Source: Plebeiibacterium marinum (lineage in GTDB: Bacteria > Bacteroidota > Bacteroidia > Bacteroidales > Marinilabiliaceae). From it: DNA of 64,000 nucleotides. The DNA is taken from contig NZ_JAPDPI010000003.1 of the NCBI RefSeq assembly GCF_026013615.1, positions 124,001 to 188,000 on the forward strand, written 5' to 3'. The notes beneath the pieces are model-generated. The model had not been told where the DNA came from, did no database searches, and saw only the letters and a program-made list of their open reading frames with translations. The position numbers and the translations under genes were made by a program. Shown one piece after another: positions 45,704 through 54,234 of this stretch (position 1 is the first letter of the stretch; the number at the start of each line of letters is the position of its first letter).

Positions 45704-47281
45704 TTACCTCCAGATGCTTTTCATTTTATAAACTTCTATTTCTTTTATGGAGGTACAGGATTTTAAATTTTCTATCTTAATATTGTAGTCTTTAGGAAAA
45801 AAGCGAGTAGTAGCAACATATTTCCCATCATTAATAAATAATTCTACAGATGTTCTGTCAATAAACATATCCAATTTTAATTGAGATTGACTACCAATCG
45901 GAACATCTGATATAGAAGTAAATTGATCTCCTAATACATTTGGGTCACTTACTTTACGAAGAATTTCGATATATCCTTTATCTTTACTATAATCAAGATT
46001 CAATTGTTGATCAACACTTTCAAACAAAACAAGAGACATTCGATCTTCTTTTGTAAGATCAAATACTACATGAATCTCTAATGAATGACAGTTTTCCATT
46101 TCCCTTGTTAAAGAGTTATTTAACTCATCTAAAGTGCTGAATTTGATTTTAACTTTACCTTTTCTTAATTTACTAGTCTCCCTAACTGGATTTTGGATAA
46201 TTTCATAACCATTAGTGCTTTTTTCAAGATATACTTCACGAGGAAGAGACATCACTCCTTTCCATTTTTGGTTCGGGATCTGATTTACATAGTTCCAATT
46301 ATTCATCCAACCAATCCAAATTCTTCTTCCATCTTTGTCAGGAATATCAGACCAACTATATGCGCCCCTAAAATCTTTGCCATAATCATTCCAACAGACA
46401 TTAATGTATTTCTCTCTTAAAGCCAAATCAATTCCCCACACTGTCTCTTTTCCTTTATAATTAATTTGTTCCGGAACAAACTCCTCTCCATCAAAATCGC
46501 CAATAATACAAAGACCGCCCATACCTTGTTTAATGGACTGATCACCAATATCAACCTTTAATATCCACTTTTTAAGTGTTGAGTCTCTGTTGACAGGTAT
46601 CGCAAAAAAGTCTGGATTATCCCATAATCTACCTTTTTGCTTTTCTCCAACAAATTCGCTCATAAACGTCCAGTGTATTAAATCTTTAGAAGAGTAAAAT
46701 GAAAGTTTCTGTTGATCTGCATTTGTTAATACCATAACCCATTTTTCATCAGGATTATACCAAAAGACTTTTGGATCTCTAAAATGCTCTGAACCAATAT
46801 CCAGAACAGGATTAAACTCATATTTATGCCATGTCTTTGCCCTATCATTACTATAGGCTAAACACTGATATTGCCTATTATTATCTATTCTGGATCCTGT
46901 ATAGATTGCAACTACCGGTGGATGAAAACCACCTCCCAATCCACTAGTGTTATCTTTATCAACCACAATACTTCCGCAAAAAACCATTTCTCCATCAGTC
47001 TCTGATATGGCAACAGGTTGTTCTTCCCAATGTATTAAATCCGGACTTATTGCATGCCCCCAACTCATATGCCCCCATTCTATACCATGAGGATTATATT
47101 GATAATACATATGATACTCTCCGTCATAGTAAAATAAACCACTTGGCACATGCATCCAATTTTTCATTGGAGAAAAATGATATTGTGCACGATATGCTTC
47201 TTTATAACTATCGTTTGTATTACATCCTAATGAAAACAAGATCAACAAAAAGGAAATATAATTTATTATTTTTTGCATCAT
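45704..47281 (-). CDS. GH32-family lipoprotein lacking the catalytic acids (probable pseudo-enzyme)
   Basis: A 525-residue lipoprotein (LFSLGCNT, C20) with the GH32 plan: five-bladed propeller (about 33-350) and C-terminal beta-sandwich (DRTSVELFINDG). Invertase-family nucleophile motif WMNDPNG reads WMHVPSG here (W42 to G48), so the nucleophile aspartate is V45. The acid/base motif WECPD reads WDNPD, so glutamate is D221. The transition-state motif RDP is intact (R168-D169-P170). The two GH32 genes upstream keep all three. The frame is long, undisturbed and its fold residues are conserved, so it looks selected rather than decayed. It may bind fructan or fructose without cutting it. It follows the binding-protein gene at 47419. 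Confidence 0.88.
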   Translation of the reverse strand: MMQKIINYISFLLILFSLGCNTNDSYKEAYRAQYHFSPMKNWMHVPSGLFYYDGEYHMYYQYNPHGIEWGHMSWGHAISPDLIHWEEQPVAISETDGEMVFCGSIVVDKDNTSGLGGGFHPPVVAIYTGSRIDNNRQYQCLAYSNDRAKTWHKYEFNPVLDIGSEHFRDPKVFWYNPDEKWVMVLTNADQQKLSFYSSKDLIHWTFMSEFVGEKQKGRLWDNPDFFAIPVNRDSTLKKWILKVDIGDQSIKQGMGGLCIIGDFDGEEFVPEQINYKGKETVWGIDLALREKYINVCWNDYGKDFRGAYSWSDIPDKDGRRIWIGWMNNWNYVNQIPNQKWKGVMSLPREVYLEKSTNGYEIIQNPVRETSKLRKGKVKIKFSTLDELNNSLTREMENCHSLEIHVVFDLTKEDRMSLVLFESVDQQLNLDYSKDKGYIEILRKVSDPNVLGDQFTSISDVPIGSQSQLKLDMFIDRTSVELFINDGKYVATTRFFPKDYNIKIENLKSCTSIKEIEVYKMKSIWR

Positions 47282-47418
47282 CTATTCAATATATCTTTAA
47301 TAAATGCAAGATAAAAATTATCACCCTGACTTTCTATCAAACAGGTTTCTATTTCTATTACTTTTGTAACATTCAGATAATGCAATTTGAATATAAACTA
47401 TTGATACAAGGGTTTTCT

Positions 47419-48417
47419 TTATTTTTCATACACTTGTGTTTCTGAATAAACTCCGGCATCTATTATTTCAGGTTGAATATTCTCTGCTGTAATCAGGATT
47501 GGTTCAATATAAACTACAGGTACATTAAAAGCACCATTATATACATATTTAACATCTATATCTGGAAGCTGTTTTTTGTTCAGGATACCTAAGGCTATGT
47601 CTGCTACCTGATAGGCTAGTTTTTTTAACGGATGTAATACCGTCATGCTCTGTTTTCCCTTTATGATGTTTTTTATTGCTCTTAGCTCTGCATCCTGTCC
47701 TGATACAAATACATCTTCATACTTATATTTTTCAAGCAGAGATATGGCACCTTCTGAAAATCCATCATAACAACTAATAATGGCATCAGGCTTTTCACCT
47801 GTCAATTTCAACACTTTTTCTAATTCAAAAGTGGCGATTTCTTCACTCCATTTCTCAATATAAGTTTTGTACAAGACTTTTATATCTCCTGATTTTACCT
47901 TTGAAGTAATTGCATTTTCTATAGATTTCATTATTACAGGAGCATTCTGATCATACATATCTCCTCCCAAAATAACGTAATTACCTTTAGGCTTTTGAGA
48001 CAACGCCGTATTTATAATCTGACTACCTACACGTTTACTATCTCCCCCCACAAAATAATCGAGTTTACAATTACGAATTAACCTGACATAACCAACAACA
48101 GGAATATCTTCTTCATGGGCATCCCTTACTATTGCAGATGCTGTATTTTCATTAACAGCTATTAGAACCAACACATCAATACCTTCTTTAACCATGTCGT
48201 GAAATCGTTCTCTTTGCAGGTTTTCATCATTTTCAGCCTGACGAATAACAACATCCACTCCTGCTTGTTGTACTCGTTCTTTAAAATACTCCGCTTCTCG
48301 AACAAAGCGTCCTACTGCATCAGTAGAATATAAAAAGCCTATTTTAACTTTATCATCAGATGTACATCCTTGCAGAAGTAGTATCATTGTCAAAATGAAT
48401 GTTCCTAATATTTTCAT
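47419..48417 (-). CDS. orphan XylF-like periplasmic sugar-binding lipoprotein
   Basis: A 332-residue lipoprotein (ILLLQGCTSD, C18) with a type-1 periplasmic binding fold close to the xylose-binding protein XylF: KIGFLYSTDAVGRFVREAEY, EGIDVLVLIAVNE, NYVILGGDMYDQNAPV, VSGQDAELRAIKNIIKGKQS. No ABC permease or ATPase gene is nearby. The ligand-contact pair normally reading D-R (as in the two hybrid sensors, IDRKI) is V111-R112 here (VVGYVRLIRN). It may bind a sugar differently, or act as a carrier or sensor partner. It follows a terminator and precedes the catalytically dead GH32 gene by 137 bp. Confidence 0.87.
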   Translation of the reverse strand: MKILGTFILTMILLLQGCTSDDKVKIGFLYSTDAVGRFVREAEYFKERVQQAGVDVVIRQAENDENLQRERFHDMVKEGIDVLVLIAVNENTASAIVRDAHEEDIPVVGYVRLIRNCKLDYFVGGDSKRVGSQIINTALSQKPKGNYVILGGDMYDQNAPVIMKSIENAITSKVKSGDIKVLYKTYIEKWSEEIATFELEKVLKLTGEKPDAIISCYDGFSEGAISLLEKYKYEDVFVSGQDAELRAIKNIIKGKQSMTVLHPLKKLAYQVADIALGILNKKQLPDIDVKYVYNGAFNVPVVYIEPILITAENIQPEIIDAGVYSETQVYEK

Positions 48418-48510
48418 GATTCCTGATTTTTCTCTTAATTTTATTCTTTCAATAAAGATATTTTCTATAGTACAGATCTATATTATATGTAAACTATGGA
48501 GCAATACATA

Positions 48511-48543
48511 AAAAAACAAGGGCCACTATAAAATGCCCCTTGT
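48511..48543 (-). terminator. rho-independent terminator after the fructokinase gene
   Basis: On the minus strand the arms ACAAGGG and CCCTTGT (48537-48543 with 48516-48522) form a stem followed by a run of six T (A-run at 48511-48516). It ends the main fructan operon 31 bp after the kinase stop and separates it from the binding-protein/GH32 pair. Confidence 0.8.
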
Positions 48544-48573
48544 CCAACCTTATTCAAAACACACTATATAACC

Positions 48574-49440
48574 CTATTGATATTTAAATTCATCAGGCAA
48601 TATCGGAGTAGCACCACTATTGGTACAAACAAAAGCAGATACATCTACAGCTTTTTGATGCAATACTTTTAACGGTTGCTTATTAAGTATTCCCATTATC
48701 ATGGTTGCAGTAAATGAATCTCCGGCACCAATTGTATCGGCAACTTCAACTTTGGGTGTAACAATAAATGATTGTTCGTTCTTTGTGATTAATAAACTAC
48801 CCTCTGAGCCTTTCGTTAATGTTAATAGGGTTAAATCATAATTATGCACTATTTGTTGACAGATTTCCTCTTCTGTTCCTTCCATTCCAAACATATCCTT
48901 AAAAACAACTATTTCCTCTTCATTGATTTTAAACACATTAGCAAACTGAAGAGATTTACCAATAATATCTTTCGAATAAAAATGTTGTCGTAAATTAATA
49001 TCAAAAACCTTTAAACATGTTTCGGGAACCATTTCTAATGCTTTCCAAATAGTTTTACAAGAAACCTCATTGCGTTGAGCCAAAGAACCGTAACAAATAG
49101 CATCTGCTTTTGCGAGCTTTTCTTTTGCAATTTCAGTTAATTCAATATTATCCCAGGCCACATCTTCATAAATTGTATAATTTGGAATACCGTTATTTAA
49201 TTGTACACCAACTGTACCTGTCGGTTTCTTAGTTACATATAGCCCATTCACAACATTTTCTTGTTCAATAATCCTGGTAATTTCTTTCCCAAGATCATCA
49301 TCTCCAATTGCACTAATAACTACACCTTCAGCACCTAATTGCATTGCGTGATATGCAAAGTTGGCTGGAGCACCACCTAATATTTTTCCTTCTGGTAATA
49401 AATCCCAAAGTATTTCACCTATTCCTATTACTGTATACAT
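48574..49440 (-). CDS. fructokinase, PfkB family
   Basis: A 288-residue ribokinase-family enzyme counted from the ATG at 49440 (an ATG at 49470 adds ten residues before the first strand). It has the substrate motif GGAPANFAYHAMQLGA and the C-terminal DTIGAGDSFTATMI with the catalytic base D241. A lid region (about 80-100) and the family nucleotide site (LTLTKGSEGSLL) are visible. It should phosphorylate fructose released by the GH32 enzymes and imported by the sugar porter encoded 151 bp upstream. Location in the locus supports fructose over other ketoses. A terminator follows. Confidence 0.9.
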   Translation of the reverse strand: MYTVIGIGEILWDLLPEGKILGGAPANFAYHAMQLGAEGVVISAIGDDDLGKEITRIIEQENVVNGLYVTKKPTGTVGVQLNNGIPNYTIYEDVAWDNIELTEIAKEKLAKADAICYGSLAQRNEVSCKTIWKALEMVPETCLKVFDINLRQHFYSKDIIGKSLQFANVFKINEEEIVVFKDMFGMEGTEEEICQQIVHNYDLTLLTLTKGSEGSLLITKNEQSFIVTPKVEVADTIGAGDSFTATMIMGILNKQPLKVLHQKAVDVSAFVCTNSGATPILPDEFKYQ

Positions 49441-49591
49441 GACTTTATATTTTTTATTAACTAAAGGCATAGAGTATTGATTTACACCTCCATATCTTAT
49501 GATAATATTTTTTTATTTTAATGAAGAGAGACTATATAAAGACACCTCTCTGCATTGTTAAAACACCCCCATTTCTGACTAAAATAACAGA

Positions 49592-50938
49592 CTAATCTAC
49601 TAGCCCAAGCTCCTCCTGAATTTGTTCTAAGGATTTACCTTTTGTTTCCGGGATTCGAATCAAGGTGAATAAGAATGCAAGAACACTAAATACAAGGAAG
49701 AACCCAAAAGTAAAAGCACCGCCCATTCCTCCAAGCATAATAGGAAAGAACTGCACTACTAATAAAGTACAAACCCAACTAATTGCAGTGGATACGGACA
49801 TAGCAAGACCACGTATTTTATTTGGGTATATTTCGGATGTTACAACCCACATAACAGGAGCAAATGAGGCTGCAAAAAAAGCTATAAAACCAAGGATAGA
49901 GATAAATACACCCAAGCCATCAACATTTCCTATATAAAAAGAGAATGTTATATAAGACAAGAACAAGATCATGCCTGCAGCTCCCCATAATAATAGTTGT
50001 TTTCTTCCTACTTTATCAATTAACCAAACTGCAACAAGGGTAAAAATAAAATTAATAATACCAACCAGTATCGATTGTAATAAAGCAGTACCTCCACCTA
50101 CACCTGTTTTTTCAAAAATAGTTGGCGCATAGGCAATAATTGCGTTAATACCTGTAATTTGTTGAAATACTGCTAAAAGAATACCAATAACTAATACTTT
50201 CCCCATATTTCCCTTAAACAGATCACTTAAGCTAACTCGTGTTGTATTTGTAGCTGACACTTTTAAACTATTTTGTATTTCTTCCAATTCACTTTCTGCT
50301 TCTTCAATATCAACAATCCTGTTTAAAACTTTTCTAGCTGAAATGAGATCTCCCTTCATTACAGACCAACGAGGTGATTCAGGAAAACTAATAATGGTCA
50401 GTAATAGAAATGGCACTGCAAAAATAATTGGGCTATACAACATTAAACGCCATCCTTCATGCATTTCTACAACACAAAAGTCAATTACATAGGCTATCAA
50501 AATTCCAACCACAATACCTAACTGATTCATAGTTCCCATTGTACCACGAATAGCAGGGGGGGTTAACTCACTAATATAAGTAGGAACAACAACTGATACC
50601 GCACCAACTGCAATACCACCAATTAGGCGAGCTATCATTAAATGAATACTACTCTGAGCAGCACCACTACCTAACGCTGAGATGGTAAAAAGAACAGCAG
50701 CAATAATCAGTGCTTTTCTTCTTCCTATTTTATCACTAATTGATCCTATTGTAAAAGCTCCGATTAAACATCCTGCAATCATAGAACTTACTACTAATCC
50801 CAACTCTGTATCATTTAATATAAACACATCTTTAATAAATGATACAGCACCTGATATAGCTGCCATGTTTACTCCAAACAACACACTTCCTAAAGCTGCT
50901 ATAAATATTGCCCAATATAAACCCTTCTTTGTTTTCAT
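49592..50938 (-). CDS. MFS sugar porter, probable fructose importer
   Basis: A 448-residue sugar-porter-family transporter with twelve helices. Hallmarks: SDKIGRRKALI after TM2, PESPRWSVMKG after TM6, QQITGINAIIAYAP in TM7, DKVGRKQLLLWG, and the final PETKGKSLEQIQEELG. The ATG at 50938 is preferred to a TTG at 50968. It belongs to the family of XylE and GLUT, which move hexoses by proton symport. Between the GH32 and fructokinase genes it is the natural route for free fructose across the inner membrane. Confidence 0.92.
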   Translation of the reverse strand: MKTKKGLYWAIFIAALGSVLFGVNMAAISGAVSFIKDVFILNDTELGLVVSSMIAGCLIGAFTIGSISDKIGRRKALIIAAVLFTISALGSGAAQSSIHLMIARLIGGIAVGAVSVVVPTYISELTPPAIRGTMGTMNQLGIVVGILIAYVIDFCVVEMHEGWRLMLYSPIIFAVPFLLLTIISFPESPRWSVMKGDLISARKVLNRIVDIEEAESELEEIQNSLKVSATNTTRVSLSDLFKGNMGKVLVIGILLAVFQQITGINAIIAYAPTIFEKTGVGGGTALLQSILVGIINFIFTLVAVWLIDKVGRKQLLLWGAAGMILFLSYITFSFYIGNVDGLGVFISILGFIAFFAASFAPVMWVVTSEIYPNKIRGLAMSVSTAISWVCTLLVVQFFPIMLGGMGGAFTFGFFLVFSVLAFLFTLIRIPETKGKSLEQIQEELGLVD

Positions 50939-51046
50939 ACTTTTTGAATTACTAACACTGAGTATCAAAAGATAATTTTTGATTTTATCTCACTGTCATT
51001 ATATTTATAATTCCTGATTCAATACTAAAAATTTGCTATATAAAAT

Positions 51047-52594
51047 TTACCAGATTGAAGACAGATTACTGATTGACCCACCAATTAATTCAACTTCTCC
51101 CTTTTGCGAAAATAAGCATACCGAAGTAAATTTATCTGCTGTAAATAACTGTTCTGTCATGCTAACTAAACCATCAACAGCAAATAATTCAACTGAGGAT
51201 TCATCTATGATGAGTTTTAAATCCAGCGACGGGGAACTCACAATATAAGGTGCGTTATGAATACCTGCAAATTCCTGGTTCGGACTGTCCCAGCCACAGT
51301 TACTCCTGTCAATAAAAAAAAGTTTATTTAAGTTATCGTAACCAATTTTTAGCGACTCATTTTTTTTATTTGATAAAATAATCCCAAAACGTTCACCAAA
51401 ATTCATTGCTGTATTGTTTTCGGTATTGAAGTTCAAGTCTATTTCCATCGGGAATTGTGGTTTCATATTAATCTCCTGCATTCCTGAGATTGTTGAACCT
51501 GAGATATTTTTTGAACCTGATTTTAGTTTTTCAAATTCTTTTACCGGCGACGAAATCATTAGATAGTCGTTATAGATTTCTGTCAATTCCAGAGTTCTTG
51601 GAAGGGTAAATACCCCCCTCCAGCCCGATGTCGGAATCTCATTTGCATATTGCCAGTTATTCATCCAGCCAATTAAGATCCTTCTGCCATCCTCATCCGG
51701 GATATCCGACCAGGTCACACCTGCGTAATTATCTTTGCCATAATCGAGCCATTTGGTTTTTTCTCCATGCGGTTCAAAAACATGTCCGTCAAAGTCACCA
51801 ATAAAGTATTGTGTCGCAGATCCTCCGTTTGGCCCTCCTGGATTGATGCTAACCAGTAATACCCATTTTGTTTCGTCTGTTCCTTCAATCTGCAAAGGAA
51901 ACAAATCGGGGCATTCCCACACGCCGCCATGTGCTCCGATTCCTACTCCGAATTCACTTTCCAGGGTCCAGTCGATTAAATTAGGCGAAGAATAGAAATT
52001 GATATGGTCGAGTACAGCAAGGGTCATAATCCATTTCCCGCTTTCTGGGTGCCAACTCACTTTCGGGTCGCGAAAATCGCGGATTCCAGGATTAGGCAAA
52101 ACCGGATTATTTTTATATTTCGTCCAGGTACGTCCTTTATCAAGGCTGTATGCAATTCCCTGGTACTGAAACTTATCAGTTCCGGCACTCTCCAACTCGC
52201 GGTTATGATAGGTAAAAATAGCTACCATGGGCGGAATGCCATTTTTACCCAAACCCGATGTATTTTCCCAGTCGATAACAGCACTTCCTGAAAAAATCCA
52301 TCCCAAGCTATCTGGATACAGGGCTATCGGCAGCTCCTCCCAGTGTATAAGGTCTTTGCTGATGGCATGCCCCCAGTGCATTGGTCCCCAAATTGTTGTA
52401 TCAGGATTATATTGAAAAAATAAATGATATTCTCCATCATAATAGACCATTCCATTTGGATCATTTGCCCAACCTGATTGAAGCGAAAAATGGATCTGAG
52501 GACGATATTGCTCAGTATACTTCTTCTGATCGTGCTTTTTAACACATGATACAAAACTTAATATTATTAAAAATACAGTAATTATATTTTTCAT
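51047..52594 (-). CDS. GH32 fructan exo- or endo-hydrolase, lipoprotein
   Basis: A 515-residue lipoprotein (LSFVSCVKKHD, C17). The propeller holds the nucleophile D45 in GWANDPNGM, the stabiliser D176 in DFRDPKV, and the acid/base E227 in GGVWECPDLF. The C-terminal sandwich has DESSVELFAVDG. The nucleophile motif has A in place of the usual M (WANDPNG), a minor change. It should release fructose from levan, inulin or sucrose outside the inner membrane. It follows the other intact GH32 gene by 45 bp and shares close sequence with it, so one arose by duplication. Linkage preference cannot be read by eye. Confidence 0.94.
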   Translation of the reverse strand: MKNIITVFLIILSFVSCVKKHDQKKYTEQYRPQIHFSLQSGWANDPNGMVYYDGEYHLFFQYNPDTTIWGPMHWGHAISKDLIHWEELPIALYPDSLGWIFSGSAVIDWENTSGLGKNGIPPMVAIFTYHNRELESAGTDKFQYQGIAYSLDKGRTWTKYKNNPVLPNPGIRDFRDPKVSWHPESGKWIMTLAVLDHINFYSSPNLIDWTLESEFGVGIGAHGGVWECPDLFPLQIEGTDETKWVLLVSINPGGPNGGSATQYFIGDFDGHVFEPHGEKTKWLDYGKDNYAGVTWSDIPDEDGRRILIGWMNNWQYANEIPTSGWRGVFTLPRTLELTEIYNDYLMISSPVKEFEKLKSGSKNISGSTISGMQEINMKPQFPMEIDLNFNTENNTAMNFGERFGIILSNKKNESLKIGYDNLNKLFFIDRSNCGWDSPNQEFAGIHNAPYIVSSPSLDLKLIIDESSVELFAVDGLVSMTEQLFTADKFTSVCLFSQKGEVELIGGSISNLSSIW

Positions 52595-52639
52595 CTGAAT
52601 TATTGATTTTGTTGATTAATACTTAATATTTAATTCCAA

Positions 52640-54184
52640 TCAATGATTTACTGATTTTTGAATAGAATTGATTTTAAAATACTTAATAAATGAATTATTA
52701 GAACTTCCACTAATAGAGAAAGAATTATACTTGTATTCACTAAAAAACAGAACTGTCATTACTTTTTCACCACCGTTAATTAATATTTCTAACGAGGATT
52801 GATCGACAATTAAATCCAATACAATTTTCCCTTCCGATGGTTGTATATCGCATTTTATCTCCTTTTTAAATAACTGATCGAAATCCGAAATGCCACATTC
52901 ACTTCTATCAATACTCAAGGTTGAGTTTACTTTATCAAACCTTATAAATATTGATTCAAGTCCATTTCCGGTTTTTATTTCAAAATCATTTATATTTTCT
53001 GTTTCCATTTCAATTTCGGCCCAATAACTTCCATATTCTACAATGGAATTATTTTCCAGTTCGATACTTTTTTGCGGTGTATCAATAATGAGGACATCAT
53101 CATCACTCATTAAATTATTCAATTCTGCTACCGCTTCAAAAGCTAATAAGTATTGATCATTCTTCTGAATTAATTTAAGTTCAAGGGGTATGGTCATTTC
53201 ACCACGCCATCCTTCTGTTGGAGTAGCTCCAGCATAAATCCAGTTACTCATCCATCCCAGAAAAATCCTTCTACCATCTTTTTCAGAAATATTACTCCAG
53301 GTAACTCCTGCGTAGTTATCAATACCATTGTCTACCCATTTGATCTCATTATTTTCAGAAGTGAAAGTAGTTCCATCGAAACTACCAATAAAATACTGCG
53401 TGGCACTTCCTCCATTTGGCCCACCTGGATTTATACTCACCAAGAGTACCCACTTAATTTCATCACTTCCTTCAACTTGTAAGGGAAATAAATCAGGACA
53501 TTCCCATACACCGCCCTGTGCACCTCTTCCTGCACCAAATTCACTTTCAAGATGCCAATCTATTAAATTAGGTGACGAATAGAAGCTTACATGATCAAGA
53601 ACAGCCAACGTCATAATCCATTTCTGCGTTGGTTCATGCCAAATCACCTTAGGATCACGAAAGTCAACAATTCCTGGATTCTCTAAAACAGGATTTCCTT
53701 CGTATTTAGTCCACGTTTCCCCCTTGTCAGTGCTATATGCAAGACTCTGGGTTTGTAAACCATTATTACTTTTATGATGCGTAAAAATTGCTACCAACGG
53801 ATCATTATCGTTTGATTTAAATCCTGCTGTGTTATTTTTATCCACGACTGCACTTCCCGAAAAAATATAACCCATATCATCGGGATAAAGCGCAATTCCC
53901 TTATCTTCCCAATGAAATAAATCGGTACTTACGGTATGCGCCCAATGCATTGGGCCCCAATTTGTACCATCGGGATAATATTGATAAAAAAGATGATAGA
54001 CTCCATCATAATATACCATACCGTTAGGATCATTCATCCAATTTTCTTGTGGTGAATAATGAAACAATGGCCTGAGATTGCGATGTTTTAAAACCGGATT
54101 TGATACCACATCAGCGGTATCGTCTTTTGAACAAGAAATAAAGGAAAATAAGACCAGGGAATATATAATGTAAGATAATTTCAT
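52640..54184 (-). CDS. GH32 fructan hydrolase, lipoprotein
   Basis: A 514-residue lipoprotein (LFSFISCSKDD, C18). All catalytic motifs are intact: D52 in NWMNDPNGM, D177 in DFRDPKV, E228 in GGVWECPDLF. The C-terminal beta-sandwich has DQSSLEILINGG. It is the first enzyme gene after the uptake genes, behind a hairpin at 54202-54228. Together with the GH32 gene at 51047 it should depolymerise fructan captured by the SusC/SusD complex. Whether either is an endo-levanase cannot be told from sequence alone. Confidence 0.94.
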   Translation of the reverse strand: MKLSYIIYSLVLFSFISCSKDDTADVVSNPVLKHRNLRPLFHYSPQENWMNDPNGMVYYDGVYHLFYQYYPDGTNWGPMHWAHTVSTDLFHWEDKGIALYPDDMGYIFSGSAVVDKNNTAGFKSNDNDPLVAIFTHHKSNNGLQTQSLAYSTDKGETWTKYEGNPVLENPGIVDFRDPKVIWHEPTQKWIMTLAVLDHVSFYSSPNLIDWHLESEFGAGRGAQGGVWECPDLFPLQVEGSDEIKWVLLVSINPGGPNGGSATQYFIGSFDGTTFTSENNEIKWVDNGIDNYAGVTWSNISEKDGRRIFLGWMSNWIYAGATPTEGWRGEMTIPLELKLIQKNDQYLLAFEAVAELNNLMSDDDVLIIDTPQKSIELENNSIVEYGSYWAEIEMETENINDFEIKTGNGLESIFIRFDKVNSTLSIDRSECGISDFDQLFKKEIKCDIQPSEGKIVLDLIVDQSSLEILINGGEKVMTVLFFSEYKYNSFSISGSSNNSFIKYFKINSIQKSVNH

Positions 54185-54201
54185 TGCAGATAATGATATT
54201 T

Positions 54202-54228
54202 AAAGGCAGGGATTCTATCCCTGCCTTT
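54202..54228 (-). terminator. hairpin between the surface binding protein and GH32 genes
   Basis: AAAGGCAGGGAT (54202-54213) pairs perfectly with ATCCCTGCCTTT (54217-54228) around three bases. The stem is GC-rich for this DNA. The following minus-strand bases TTTAAATATC make a weak T-tract. Lying in the 50-bp gap inside the operon, it may be a partial terminator or an mRNA-stability element that lowers enzyme output relative to the uptake genes. Confidence 0.65.
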
Positions 54229-54234
54229 ATTTAA

